64,000 nt of DNA from Croceimicrobium sp965228705 (GCF_965228705.1 NZ_OZ245832.1:3224001-3288000), one strand, 5' to 3'; positions 44,672 through 53,882 are shown, counted from the stretch's first letter. Numbers and translations are program-made. The notes: generated from the sequence alone by a model not told the origin.

Positions 44672-45253
44672 TTAAGCCATGGTGAAAAGCATTTTCGCAT
44701 TTTCGCTGAAGAGCTTTACGGCAATCGCCAAGAGGATCACCCCAAAAACCTTGCGAAGGATATTTAATCCGCCTTCCCCTAAAATGCGCTCCAGCCAAGC
44801 AGCACTTTTAAGCACGGCATATACCAAAATGGAATTGAGGATAATGGCAACCACAATGTTTTCAGCGGCAAATTCAGCGCGAATAGATACGATAGTGGTC
44901 ATTACTCCGGCTCCAGCAATCAGAGGGAAAGCCAAGGGAACGATGGATGCTGATTTGGGCTCTTCATCCTTAATAATGGTAATGCCCAGCACCATTTCCA
45001 GGGCCAGGATAAGCAGCACCAAAGCTCCTGCTACAGCAAAGGAGTTGATGTCTACCCCGAAGTATTTCAGGATTTGCTCACCCACAAAGAGGAAGAGGAT
45101 CATAATTGCCGCTGCAACTATGCTCGCCTTCTCACTTTGAATATGCCCTACTTTTTTGCGGAGGGAAATAATGAGGGGGATGCTTCCCATCACGTCGATT
45201 ACTGCGAACAAGATCAGGGTTGCCGATAAAATTTCCTTAAAGCTAAATGCCAT
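44672..45253 (-). CDS. MarC-family integral membrane protein
   Basis: The 193-residue protein has six predicted membrane segments and the MarC/UPF0056 pattern: LFAVIDVMGSIPLIISLRKK near the start, ALVLLILALEMVLGI in the middle, and AFPLIAGAGVMTTIVS. MarC proteins are inner-membrane proteins of unknown transport function; the name is historical and no drug role should be assumed. A hairpin sits immediately before the start codon. Confidence 0.92.
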   Translation of the reverse strand: MAFSFKEILSATLILFAVIDVMGSIPLIISLRKKVGHIQSEKASIVAAAIMILFLFVGEQILKYFGVDINSFAVAGALVLLILALEMVLGITIIKDEEPKSASIVPLAFPLIAGAGVMTTIVSIRAEFAAENIVVAIILNSILVYAVLKSAAWLERILGEGGLNILRKVFGVILLAIAVKLFSENAKMLFTMA

Positions 45254-45273
45254 GGCCTCTTTTTTTTGAGGCC
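45254..45273 (-). promoter_or_regulatory. Hairpin directly before the MarC start codon
   Basis: GGCCTC (45254-45259) and GAGGCC (45268-45273) form a perfect 6-bp stem around eight identical bases (A on the transcript). The stem touches the start codon and could block ribosome entry. A near-match of the -7 box, TAATTTCG, lies just upstream. Confidence 0.45.
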
Positions 45274-45336
45274 GCGAAATTAGTCTTTCCCTTTGGATTG
45301 GGGAACCCCCTCAACAAAAGCTTAATCAAGTATTGA

Positions 45337-45780
45337 TTAACGCATAACTTGCACGTTTACAGCTGATGGGCCTTTAGGGCCTTTCATGGTCTCGAAGCTT
45401 ACCAGGTTACCCTCTTTTACTTCTTCCTTCAGCTGGTTTACGTGCATGAATACGCTTTGTCCGGTTTTCTTATCCTTGATAAAACCGTAACCTTTAGATT
45501 CATTGTAAAAGGTAACCGTTCCTTTGCGAAGGCCATCCTCTTCTTCATCTTCACGGGCCCCTTTAGGTACACCAATTTCAATGTTCTTGGCTTTTACCTT
45601 TTCGGCAGCCTCAGGGGGCGTGTCGTGAAAATTGCCATAGACGTCCATATAGGTGATATTATCACCCTTGTCGCCAGCATTGGCTTTGCGCTCTAAGCGC
45701 TTGCGTTCTTTTTCTTCTTTCTTTTTAGCGCGTTTCTTTTCGCGTTCTTTCTTTCCGAAGGTTTCTTGAGATCTTCCCAA
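45337..45780 (-). CDS. Cold-shock domain protein with basic N-terminal tail
   Basis: This RNA-binding protein of 147 residues has a lysine- and glutamate-rich N-terminal tail (about 1-35) and a C-terminal cold-shock domain with RNP1 KGYGFI (96-101) and RNP2 VFMHV (110-114). The start is a TTG at 45780, fixed by the MGRSQETFGKKE opening usual for this family in Flavobacteria. It lies 12 bp downstream of the DEAD helicase, so both are probably made together. The role is likely RNA chaperoning. Confidence 0.9.
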   Translation of the reverse strand: MGRSQETFGKKEREKKRAKKKEEKERKRLERKANAGDKGDNITYMDVYGNFHDTPPEAAEKVKAKNIEIGVPKGAREDEEEDGLRKGTVTFYNESKGYGFIKDKKTGQSVFMHVNQLKEEVKEGNLVSFETMKGPKGPSAVNVQVMR

Positions 45781-45792
45781 ATTGATATTTAT

Positions 45793-47004
45793 TTATGATT
45801 CTATAAAAGTGTAAGCGATTCCGGTTTTGCCAGCGCGGCCGGTACGACCCACGCGGTGGATATAACTATCCATACTGCGGGGGATTTGATAATTGATTAC
45901 ATGCGATACATCATCCACATCAATCCCACGGGCCGCCACATCGGTAGCAATTAAGACCTGCAGCTTGCCGGCTTTAAAAGAGTTTAAGGCCTTTTGACGG
46001 TAATTCTGGCTTTTGTCACCATGAATCTCGTCACTGCGAATGCCGGCCTGACGGAGTTTGCGATTGATCTTGCTCACCCAGCGTTTGGTCTCAGCAAAGA
46101 TGATCACCTTGTCGAATTCTGGTTTTTGGAGCATTTCTTTCAAAACATCCATTTTAACCTGACCCGCTTGTAATTGAATTAACTCCTGCTGGATGTGGTT
46201 GTTCGATAAGTCGCCACTGCTGATTTGCAAGCGAACCGGATCCACGAGAATTTCACTGATGCGACGTTCTTGGGCCCGATCCAAAGTAGCCGAGAATAAT
46301 AAGTTCTGGCGCTCAATCGGCAAGAGGTCAATAATGCGGTTGAGGTCCCGCTCAAAGCCCATGTCTAAAAGGCGGTCGAACTCATCAATAACCAACATCT
46401 TAATGGAGCGGAAGTGCAAAGCATTGCGCTGATGTAAATCCAAAAGTCGACCTGGCGTAGCTACAATCAAATCTTGATTACGTGCCGCTTTACGCAGATC
46501 GGTATTCATATTGGTACCGCCAATAAAAACAGCACTATATAATTTAAGGCCTTTGCTTAAACTGCGGTATTCTTCTTCAATTTGAACCGCCAGCTCACGA
46601 GTTGGGGCCAGGATTAAGGCTTGGTGCTTGCCTTGAATCTGTCTTTGTAATAAGGGTAATAAGAAGGCAGCCGTTTTACCGCTACCGGTTTTGGCGATAC
46701 CTAATAAGTCGCGACCTGCTAATAGCGGTTCCAAACTTTTTTCCTGAATTTCAGTGGGCTTTTCATAGCCTTTAGCGGCCAGTAATTCCTTTAACTTCGG
46801 GTGTAAGGCACTGTCTTGATAATTGAAACTCGCTTCGAAATGACGTTCTTCTCGGGGCTCGGCCTGATTTAATAAATCCTGCGGCTTAATGCTGCTGGGA
46901 TTTTTAAGCTTGCCTTGCGGTCGACGTCTTCCTTTAGGTTTGCCGGTATGTTGAGATTTAGGCTTTCCCGGTCTACGGGATGGAGCCGTTGTTTTTCTAT
47001 TCAT
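45793..47004 (-). CDS. DEAD-box RNA helicase (RhlE-like)
   Basis: This ATP-dependent RNA helicase of 403 residues has a basic N-terminal tail (1-35), Walker A KTGSGKT (105-111), motif II DEFD (207-210) in place of DEAD, SAT in motif III, and HRVGRTGRAGK in motif VI. Motif II with Phe is a mild departure from the name-giving DEAD. The cold-shock gene follows 12 bp downstream, so the pair fits ribosome or mRNA unwinding at low temperature. Confidence 0.92.
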   Translation of the reverse strand: MNRKTTAPSRRPGKPKSQHTGKPKGRRRPQGKLKNPSSIKPQDLLNQAEPREERHFEASFNYQDSALHPKLKELLAAKGYEKPTEIQEKSLEPLLAGRDLLGIAKTGSGKTAAFLLPLLQRQIQGKHQALILAPTRELAVQIEEEYRSLSKGLKLYSAVFIGGTNMNTDLRKAARNQDLIVATPGRLLDLHQRNALHFRSIKMLVIDEFDRLLDMGFERDLNRIIDLLPIERQNLLFSATLDRAQERRISEILVDPVRLQISSGDLSNNHIQQELIQLQAGQVKMDVLKEMLQKPEFDKVIIFAETKRWVSKINRKLRQAGIRSDEIHGDKSQNYRQKALNSFKAGKLQVLIATDVAARGIDVDDVSHVINYQIPRSMDSYIHRVGRTGRAGKTGIAYTFIES

Positions 47005-47304
47005 AAATAAAATACTAAAACCCTGTCTAGAGCTCGCGGAGAAGGCAATAGGCGAAAGACTTCAGCAAATTGGGCTGAAGAAATATTTTCGGATATGGGA
47101 CTAAAGACAGCGGTGTTGATGTGCGACTTAATTTAGAGTCAATTGTTTATACGGGGCCAGGGGTTCCTAGCCTAATCACTTAAGAAAACAATTGCTTGTC
47201 GCTAAGAATTGAGCGGCAAAGATAACTAATATTTAGGATTCAGTTTTCATAAGCTACCCAGCTATTCTATCTTTCTGGGCGTTAAACTTGTAAATCCTCC
47301 CCCT
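47005..47304. other. Gap between the helicase and T9SS genes with structured elements
   Basis: This 300-bp divergent region contains a long inverted repeat, CAATTGTTT (47140-47148) and AAACAATTG (47186-47194), with an inner partial stem GGCCAGG/CCTAGCC. On the minus strand it would be part of the helicase leader. TATCTTTC at 47268-47275 may be the -7 box of the plus-strand T9SS gene. No gene was found. Confidence 0.5.
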
Positions 47305-48159
47305 ATGAAGCAATTTCTACTCGCTGCCTTAGTCTTTATCTCAGGCCTGGCTCAGGCTCAGTACCTCAAGTTTTCAGACGATAGTAATGAATGGTATGTA
47401 AACCATTATCCCACTTTCGGGATAGATGGAACCGAAGCTTATGTTAGTCAGTTGGATACCATTATCGGATCAGAAAGGCATTCGCGCTTCATTGCTATAG
47501 ATTTAAATGGTCAGCCTCAAGATACTCTGGCTTGGCTGCTGGAAGATACGGTGGCGCAAACTTTAAGTTTCGATTTTCCAGGGGGAGGTCCAGCCGATTA
47601 TACTATTGATTTTACCTGGCAGCAAGGCGATACCTTTTCTATGCCTGCCATTTCAGGTGGCATGCAGCAAATGAAAGTAGATACGGTTTATCAGGCACAG
47701 TATTATAGTAATGGACCTCTGCGGAAAACTTTGTGGATAAGCCCCACCGATCCTTCTTGTACCTGGACTACCGAAGTGGTGGAAGGGCTCGGACCTATGA
47801 CTTCACCCATTTGGGCTTTCGAAGATTGCCAAATCATAAGTGAGGTGAGATTTGAATTGCGTTGCAAATTAGAGCAAGGTCAAAGGGTTTTTGGTGCGCC
47901 AGGAGAGTGCTATATATTATCTGAATCTGAAATCGAGATTCCATCTTTAAGTCTCTACCCAAATCCGGCGCAGGATGACTTGCATATTGATGGTCTCGAT
48001 AAACCTCGCGATTATACAATTTATAATAGTCAGGGAGCTTTGCTTTTAAAGGGGCGGCTTTCGCCGAATACGCCTTTAACTATTAGTGCACTCGCCGGGG
48101 GAGTGTATACCTTATCTATAGAGGGTATCGAAGAACGGCTTTCTTTTTCCAAGCAATAA
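47305..48159 (+). CDS. T9SS-secreted protein
   Basis: The 284-residue protein has a signal peptide (MKQFLLAALVFISGLAQAQ), a beta-rich middle (20-205) of unknown family, and a type IX secretion type A sorting domain in the last 75 residues, with LSLYPNPAQDDLHIDGL and GGVYTLSIEG. It is exported to the cell surface or medium. No enzyme motif was seen. It ends 27 bp before the DUF3109 gene. Confidence 0.86.
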   Translation: MKQFLLAALVFISGLAQAQYLKFSDDSNEWYVNHYPTFGIDGTEAYVSQLDTIIGSERHSRFIAIDLNGQPQDTLAWLLEDTVAQTLSFDFPGGGPADYTIDFTWQQGDTFSMPAISGGMQQMKVDTVYQAQYYSNGPLRKTLWISPTDPSCTWTTEVVEGLGPMTSPIWAFEDCQIISEVRFELRCKLEQGQRVFGAPGECYILSESEIEIPSLSLYPNPAQDDLHIDGLDKPRDYTIYNSQGALLLKGRLSPNTPLTISALAGGVYTLSIEGIEERLSFSKQ

Positions 48160-48174
48160 TGATGAGGAGAGCCG

Positions 48175-48182
48175 TACTTTTG
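48175..48182 (+). promoter_or_regulatory. -7 box TACTTTTG four bases before the DUF3109 start
   Basis: TACTTTTG is followed by CCTC and ATG at 48187. The spacing matches thiL, SCO1 and DUF4271. Confidence 0.55.
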
Positions 48183-48186
48183 CCTC

Positions 48187-48762
48187 ATGATTTCACATGG
48201 TAATACCCTGCTCTCCGAAGAATTGCTTTCGGAACAATTTGTTTGTGATTTGCAAAAATGCAAAGGTGCCTGCTGCGTAGAAGGCGATGCCGGTGCACCT
48301 TTAGAGCCGGAGGAGGTAGATATTCTTAAAAAGGAATACTCCAATTTCGAATCTTATTTGCGTCCCGAGGGTAGGGCCTCTGTGGCTAAGCAAGGTACCC
48401 ATGTGATTGATCCCATGGATGGCGAACCGGTAACCCCTTTGGTAAATGGTGCTGAATGTGCCTATGTGGTTTTCGATGAAAAAGGCACCACCCTATGTGG
48501 AATTGAAAAAGCCTGGCGCGACGGTAAGACTTCTTTCCGCAAACCGGTATCCTGTCATTTATATCCCATCCGAATTCAGCGTTACAAATCTTTCGATGCG
48601 GTGAATTACCATAAATGGCAAATTTGTGCTCCGGCTTGCGACTTAGGTAAAGAGTTGAAAGTGCCTGTGTTCCGCTTTGCCAAAGACGCTTTGATCCGTA
48701 AATACGGGGAAAAATGGTTCCAGGAGCTGGAAATTTTAGCTGAGCAATGGGAGCAGAGCTAA
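48187..48762 (+). CDS. DUF3109 cysteine-rich protein
   Basis: The 191-residue protein has a cysteine cluster at its start, C20, C25, C29 and C30 in VCDLQKCKGACCVEGDAG, and later CGIEKAW, SCHLYPIRI and CAPACDLG. This is the pattern of DUF3109/YkgJ-like proteins that probably hold an Fe-S or zinc centre. It has no signal peptide. Function unknown. It has a leaderless-type promoter box. Confidence 0.87.
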   Translation: MISHGNTLLSEELLSEQFVCDLQKCKGACCVEGDAGAPLEPEEVDILKKEYSNFESYLRPEGRASVAKQGTHVIDPMDGEPVTPLVNGAECAYVVFDEKGTTLCGIEKAWRDGKTSFRKPVSCHLYPIRIQRYKSFDAVNYHKWQICAPACDLGKELKVPVFRFAKDALIRKYGEKWFQELEILAEQWEQS

Positions 48763-49167
48763 GGCCCTGAAGTCCAGTGCCTAGTTTGTAAGTGACTGTA
48801 AGTCAGTCATGTGTATTCGTGAATCTTGAAATCCACCTTCATATTGTTATGCAGTTGTTAACAATTAGTGTGGATTATTTTTGGGAAAATCGCAGAAAAT
48901 GGAGTTGGAAATTTTTTAACTCCCGCCAATCCTGCCTTTGCGGATTTTGCGCTCTTAACCTTGTGTTAATAAATGCGGCTAAATGTGAAAAAGTAGCCGT
49001 TGTGATCCCTTGACCCATTAGCCATATTTGTATAGCAAGCTATTTTACCTAAAGAGTTTGTAATCTCTACTCACCGTTCGAATTTGTTGAAATTCAATGA
49101 GATAACATTTTTTCTCTAGGCCTTATAGCCCCTGAAACAGGCGTTTAACACAGAAAACAGCGAATAC
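48763..49167. other. Regulatory gap upstream of nrdB
   Basis: This 405-bp gap holds a 10-bp palindrome TTGTTAACAA (48855-48864) and several AT-rich runs. A stretch resembling a -7 box (CATATTTG) lies at about 49024. No convincing NrdR box was found by eye. No gene was seen. Confidence 0.45.
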
Positions 49168-50142
49168 ATGTCGGCATTGGAACCCATTTTAGCAGAAAAT
49201 AAAAACCGCTTCGTATTATTCCCCATCGAGCATCATGATATCTGGGAATGGTATAAGAAGCAAGAAGCGAGTTTCTGGACTGCGGAAGAAATCGATTTAC
49301 AACAAGATGTAACCGATTGGGCGACCAAGCTTAATGATGATGAGCGTTATTTTATTAAACACATCCTGGCCTTTTTTGCAGCCTCCGATGGTATTGTAAA
49401 TGAAAACCTCGCTGAGAACTTTGTGAATGAGGTGCAATACACCGAGGCGAAGTTCTTCTATGGTTTCCAAATTATGATGGAGAACATCCACAGTGAAACC
49501 TACAGCTTATTAATTGATACCTATATAAAGGATAAAGAGGATCGCAATCGTTTATTCCGCGCTATCGAAAACTTCGATGCCATTAAGCGTAAAGCGGATT
49601 GGGCCTTGAAATGGATTGAGAGCGATTCTTTTGCAGAACGCCTAATCGCCTTTGCTGCCGTAGAAGGAATTTTCTTCTCGGGTGCTTTCTGCTCTATTTT
49701 CTGGTTGAAGAAACGTGGCTTGATGCCCGGCTTAACCTTCTCTAATGAGCTTATTTCTCGGGATGAGGGTATGCACTGTGATTTTGCCGTGCACCTGCAT
49801 AATAATCACTTGATCAATAAAGTACCCGAAGAGCGCATCAAAGAAATCATTGTGAACGCTTTGGATATTGAGCGCGAGTTCATCACCGAGTCTTTACCCG
49901 TTAACCTTATTGGTATGAACTCCAAATTGATGACGCAGTACCTCGAGTTTGTAGCCGATCGTCTTTTAGTGGAACTGAACTGCGAGAAGGTTTACAATGT
50001 GGATAATCCCTTTGATTTTATGGAAATGATCAGCCTGCAAGGAAAAACCAATTTCTTCGAAAAGCGCGTTGCCGAGTATCAGAAAAGCGGCGTAGTGCAG
50101 GGAAGTCAGTCGAACGCAATTTCTTTCGACGCAGATTTTTAG
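49168..50142 (+). CDS. nrdB: Ribonucleotide reductase class I beta subunit
   Basis: NrdB generates the tyrosyl radical used by NrdA to make deoxyribonucleotides. The 324-residue protein has the metal ligands Asp74 in ASDGIVNEN, Glu105 and His108 in ENIHSETY, with Tyr112 at the position of the radical tyrosine. The later ligands lie in SRDEGMHCDF. The C-terminus FDADF is the peptide that docks onto NrdA. It precedes nrdA by 63 bp. Confidence 0.96.
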   Translation: MSALEPILAENKNRFVLFPIEHHDIWEWYKKQEASFWTAEEIDLQQDVTDWATKLNDDERYFIKHILAFFAASDGIVNENLAENFVNEVQYTEAKFFYGFQIMMENIHSETYSLLIDTYIKDKEDRNRLFRAIENFDAIKRKADWALKWIESDSFAERLIAFAAVEGIFFSGAFCSIFWLKKRGLMPGLTFSNELISRDEGMHCDFAVHLHNNHLINKVPEERIKEIIVNALDIEREFITESLPVNLIGMNSKLMTQYLEFVADRLLVELNCEKVYNVDNPFDFMEMISLQGKTNFFEKRVAEYQKSGVVQGSQSNAISFDADF

Positions 50143-50205
50143 TAAGACCGATAAACACCTAATGATATCGCTTCGGGAAAAGAAGCAACCACCAAAATTC
50201 AGAAT

Positions 50206-52701
50206 ATGTACGTACTAAAAAGAGATGGCCGCAAAGAGGCTGTGAAGTTTGACAAAATCACAGCCAGGATACAGAAATTATGCTACGGTTTAAGTGAGTT
50301 GGTAGATCCAACCAGCGTAGCCATGAAAGTGATTGAAGGAATCTACGAAGGAGTAACCACCTCCGAATTGGATAGCCTTGCGGCTGAGGTAGCAGCGAGT
50401 ATGACCACTCGTCACCCTGATTATGCACAATTAGCAGCGCGTATCGCGGTAAGCAATTTGCATAAAAATACCACTAAGTCTTTCAGTGAAACCATGCGTG
50501 ATCTGTACGACTATGTGAATCCTAAAACTGGAAAACACGCACCTCTTATCTCTAAGGAAGTAATTGAGATTATCGAGAAGAATGCAGAAATGCTGGATTC
50601 TACTTTAATCTACGATCGCGACTTTGGTTACGATTATTTCGGCTTTAAAACTCTGGAGCGTTCTTACCTGCTTCGCATGAGTGGTAAAATTGCCGAGCGT
50701 CCTCAGCATATGTTAATGCGGGTGGCTATTGGTATCCATTACGAAGATTTGGATGCAGCGATTGAGACTTATGATTTGATGAGTAAGAAATACTTTACTC
50801 ACGCTACGCCAACTCTTTTCAATAGTGGTACGCCTAAGCCTCAAATGAGTAGCTGTTTCTTACTATCTATGAAAGACGATAGTATTGATGGTATCTACGA
50901 TTCATTGAAGCAATCAGCGCGCATTAGCCAAAGTGCAGGTGGTATCGGCTTAAGCATACACAATGTACGTGCAACCGGTTCTTATATCCGCGGAACAAAC
51001 GGTACCTCCAATGGTATTGTGCCTATGTTGCGTGTATTTAATGACACCGCTCGCTATGTTGATCAAGGTGGTGGTAAGCGAAAAGGATCCTTCGCGATTT
51101 ATGTAGAGCCCTGGCATGCGGATATCTTCGATTTCCTCGATTTGAAAAAGAACCATGGAAAAGAAGAATTGCGTGCTCGTGATTTATTCTACGCCCTGTG
51201 GATTCCAGATCTGTTTATGGAAAGAGTAAAAGCGGATGCCGAATGGACTTTGATGTGTCCAAACGAGTGCCCAGGCTTATTCGACGTACACAGCGAAGAA
51301 TTCAATAAGAAATATTTAGAGTACGAAAAGGCGGGTAAAGGTCGTCGTACCATTAAGGCCCGCGAATTATGGGGTAAGATTCTGGAATCTCAAATTGAGA
51401 CCGGTACCCCTTACATGCTTTATAAAGATGCGGCCAACTCTAAGAGTAACCAGCAGAACCTGGGAACTATTCGCTCTTCTAACCTTTGTACTGAGATTAT
51501 CGAGTACACCAGCGAGGATGAGGTAGCGGTATGTAACCTAGCATCTTTGGCGCTGCCTATGTTTGTGGATGGCGATAAGTTTGATCACCAAAAGTTATAT
51601 GAGGTAACCTATAAGGTAACCAAGAACTTGAACCGTATCATCGACCGTAACTACTATCCGGTACCTGAGGCACGTAACTCTAATATGCGTCACCGTCCGG
51701 TTGGTTTAGGGGTACAAGGTTTGGCCGATACCTTCATTAAACTGCGTTTACCTTTTACCTCAGAAGAGGCGAAGAGCTTAAATAAAGACATCTTCGAAAC
51801 GATTTATTTCGCTTCATTGGTAGCAAGTAAGGATGAGGCCATTAAAGATGGTGCTTACGAAAGCTATGAAGGTTCACCTATCAGCCAGGGTAAATTCCAG
51901 TTTAACCTTTGGGGGGTGGAAGAGCAGAACTTGAGCGGTCGTTGGGATTGGTCAGCGCTACGCAAAGAAATCAAAAACCATGGTGTGCGAAACAGCTTAT
52001 TGTTAGCGCCCATGCCAACTGCTTCTACCAGTCAGATTTTAGGAAATAATGAGTGCTTTGAGCCTTATACTTCTAATATCTACACCCGTCGGGTGTTAAG
52101 TGGTGAGTTTATCGTGGTAAACAAGCACTTATTGCTAGACTTGGTAAACCTGGGCTTATGGAATGATGAGTTGAAAAACGAGATTATTCGTAATAATGGA
52201 TCTATCCAGGATATCGATGTGATTCCACAGAACATTAAGGATCTCTACAAAACCGTTTGGGAACTTAGTATGCGTGATATTATCGATATGAGTGCCGAGC
52301 GGGGTTACTTTATTGATCAGTCTCAGTCCTTGAACTTATTCATGGAAGGAGCCAATATTGCGAAGCTTACTTCTATGCACTTCTACGCATGGGAGAAAGG
52401 CCTTAAAACCGGAATGTATTACCTGCGTACCAAAGCGGCTTCAGATGCCATTAAATTCACCGTACAAAAGCAAACCAAGTCCGAGGTTGAACCTGTTGTA
52501 AACAGCAAGCAAACCGAGAAGATTGCCAGCGGTGATAAAATGAAAGAGATGAAAGCCAATATGGAGAAAGCCGCTGCCGTTGGAGAAATTCGTGCTTCAG
52601 AGCTTGCTAAAGCGATTAAAGAGCAAAGCGAAATGACCCCAGAAGAGCAGTTAAGCTGCAGTCTCGATAATCCAGATGATTGTATTGCCTGCGGATCTTA
52701 G
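50206..52701 (+). CDS. nrdA: Ribonucleotide reductase class I alpha subunit
   Basis: NrdA reduces ribonucleoside diphosphates. The 831-residue protein starts with an ATP-cone (about 1-90, VLKRDGRKEAVKFDKI) for allosteric activity control. The catalytic cysteines are Cys217 in MSSCFLLSM, Cys428 in SNLCTEI with Glu430, and Cys443. The C-terminal redox pair is Cys826/Cys829 in DCIACGS, which passes electrons from thioredoxin. It forms an operon with nrdB. A terminator at 52724 follows the stop. Confidence 0.96.
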   Translation: MYVLKRDGRKEAVKFDKITARIQKLCYGLSELVDPTSVAMKVIEGIYEGVTTSELDSLAAEVAASMTTRHPDYAQLAARIAVSNLHKNTTKSFSETMRDLYDYVNPKTGKHAPLISKEVIEIIEKNAEMLDSTLIYDRDFGYDYFGFKTLERSYLLRMSGKIAERPQHMLMRVAIGIHYEDLDAAIETYDLMSKKYFTHATPTLFNSGTPKPQMSSCFLLSMKDDSIDGIYDSLKQSARISQSAGGIGLSIHNVRATGSYIRGTNGTSNGIVPMLRVFNDTARYVDQGGGKRKGSFAIYVEPWHADIFDFLDLKKNHGKEELRARDLFYALWIPDLFMERVKADAEWTLMCPNECPGLFDVHSEEFNKKYLEYEKAGKGRRTIKARELWGKILESQIETGTPYMLYKDAANSKSNQQNLGTIRSSNLCTEIIEYTSEDEVAVCNLASLALPMFVDGDKFDHQKLYEVTYKVTKNLNRIIDRNYYPVPEARNSNMRHRPVGLGVQGLADTFIKLRLPFTSEEAKSLNKDIFETIYFASLVASKDEAIKDGAYESYEGSPISQGKFQFNLWGVEEQNLSGRWDWSALRKEIKNHGVRNSLLLAPMPTASTSQILGNNECFEPYTSNIYTRRVLSGEFIVVNKHLLLDLVNLGLWNDELKNEIIRNNGSIQDIDVIPQNIKDLYKTVWELSMRDIIDMSAERGYFIDQSQSLNLFMEGANIAKLTSMHFYAWEKGLKTGMYYLRTKAASDAIKFTVQKQTKSEVEPVVNSKQTEKIASGDKMKEMKANMEKAAAVGEIRASELAKAIKEQSEMTPEEQLSCSLDNPDDCIACGS

Positions 52702-52723
52702 TTCCTTTCTTTAGATATAGTGG

Positions 52724-52753
52724 AAAAGTCGGTACTTTGTGCCGACTTTTTTT
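52724..52753 (+). terminator. nrdA terminator touching the next start codon
   Basis: AAAAGTCGGTAC (52724-52735) and GTGCCGACTTTT (52739-52750) form a stem with a 3-nt loop and a run of T ending at 52753. The ATG of the next gene is at 52754. A shortened -7-like TACTTTG (52733-52739) lies in its apex. Confidence 0.85.
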
Positions 52754-53233
52754 ATGTTCCGTATACTACTATTTATAGCATTAAGCATTTCGCTGCAAGC
52801 GCAGGAAATGACAGGAGAGCAAGCCATTAGCAAAGTGTTTAAAGTTCTGAACGGAGAGGAGGTGAAAATCCCTGAGGTCGGCAAGCGAGAGGCGCTCTTA
52901 CAAAGTGGTGCCTGGGAGGCCCTGGCTTATCTAGATGTTCGATTGACATTTCAAGCCAGTGAGGAAGACTTGCAAGAAGCAGTGCCTGATTACTATCGTT
53001 TTAAGGCGGAGGATTTGATTTTTAAGCTCATCAATCCGGAAGATCATAATCAATACGGTTATGTGGGCAAGCTAAAATACCGTTGGGAGAAGGATACTTT
53101 GGTGGTTCTTTCGGCGGATGGTCGGGAAGTTAAAGATCGCTGGCAATTATTGTATTTAGATGAGAACTACCTGGCATTAAAAATGGATGCTTTGCGAGTG
53201 TTTTTTGCGCATACCGTAGTTCAGGAAAGCTAA
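52754..53233 (+). CDS. Exported hypothetical protein
   Basis: The 159-residue protein starts at the ATG at 52754 with a signal peptide MFRILLFIALSISLQAQ; an upstream GTG at 52739 lies in the terminator stem. The mature part is a small beta-rich domain of unknown family, with the pattern FKAEDLIFKLINPED and VVLSADGREVKDRWQL. It is 26 bp before the next hypothetical gene. Confidence 0.72.
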   Translation: MFRILLFIALSISLQAQEMTGEQAISKVFKVLNGEEVKIPEVGKREALLQSGAWEALAYLDVRLTFQASEEDLQEAVPDYYRFKAEDLIFKLINPEDHNQYGYVGKLKYRWEKDTLVVLSADGREVKDRWQLLYLDENYLALKMDALRVFFAHTVVQES

Positions 53234-53259
53234 ATTGAAAAATTAGATAACAGTCAAAG

Positions 53260-53664
53260 ATGACGGCAGAAAGACAGAATTTAGAGATTGCCAAGCTTCA
53301 AAAAGAAGTGGAAACCTACCTGAGTTTGGGAAGTACCCAAATGATATTTGATTACCGCGAAACGGGGCAGGGAATTCGCCTTGATGTGATAACTGTGAAC
53401 CCACGCCATAATCAGTCCTTCCTTTTTCATCACAGCATAGGCTATGATCGTATTGATGCCTTAAAGCAAATCTACAGCTATGTAAAGGATCATTATGAAC
53501 GTCAAAATTCCTATACGGTACAATGGAGTGCCAAGGGCGATAATGAATTGCATACCTCTTATTTTCGGGCTAAGGATATACCCGAAGCCTTAGATAAGTT
53601 AAACTTTGGCCGAGACCCCAATAGTTTAACCATCTTCAGCGTTGTATTAAACCCCATTAGCTAA
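53260..53664 (+). CDS. Hypothetical cytoplasmic protein
   Basis: The 134-residue protein has an alpha-beta pattern, with QSFLFHHSIGYDRIDALKQI and ENDNELHTSYFRAKDI-like segments. It has no signal peptide or membrane helix. I do not recognise the family. It follows the exported protein gene by 26 bp. Confidence 0.68.
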   Translation: MTAERQNLEIAKLQKEVETYLSLGSTQMIFDYRETGQGIRLDVITVNPRHNQSFLFHHSIGYDRIDALKQIYSYVKDHYERQNSYTVQWSAKGDNELHTSYFRAKDIPEALDKLNFGRDPNSLTIFSVVLNPIS

Positions 53665-53717
53665 GCCCTGAAATTTTGTAACTTCGACGGAAACAGGGTT
53701 AAAAATTTAGGGAGATT

Positions 53718-53882
53718 ATGGAAAAACAACGACGAAGTGAAGTTCGACAAAGGGCCAGACAGATAAGAAAGGCCCAGAAATCCAATTTGAGTACCAAAGA
53801 TTATTTGCAAAGAGCTTTGGTAGTGCTCATCATCTTAATCATTCTTGCTGCAGCACTATTTATTTACGAGAACTTAACCTAG
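53718..53882 (+). CDS. Tiny single-pass membrane protein 1
   Basis: The 54-residue product begins MEKQRRSEVRQRARQIRKAQ, a strongly basic tail, and then has one hydrophobic helix (LVVLIILIILAAALFIY) before a short end ENLT. The start has GGGAGATT just before it. The layout suggests a small inner-membrane protein with a cytoplasmic positive end. It precedes a second tiny protein of the same layout. Function unknown. Confidence 0.6.
   Translation: MEKQRRSEVRQRARQIRKAQKSNLSTKDYLQRALVVLIILIILAAALFIYENLT

Noticed and set aside
49010..49040. A possible TTGACC plus CATATTTG promoter for nrdB
   Set aside because: The -7 box does not fit TAnnTTTG (first base C) and the spacing is wrong, so I list it only as a weak sign in the gap.
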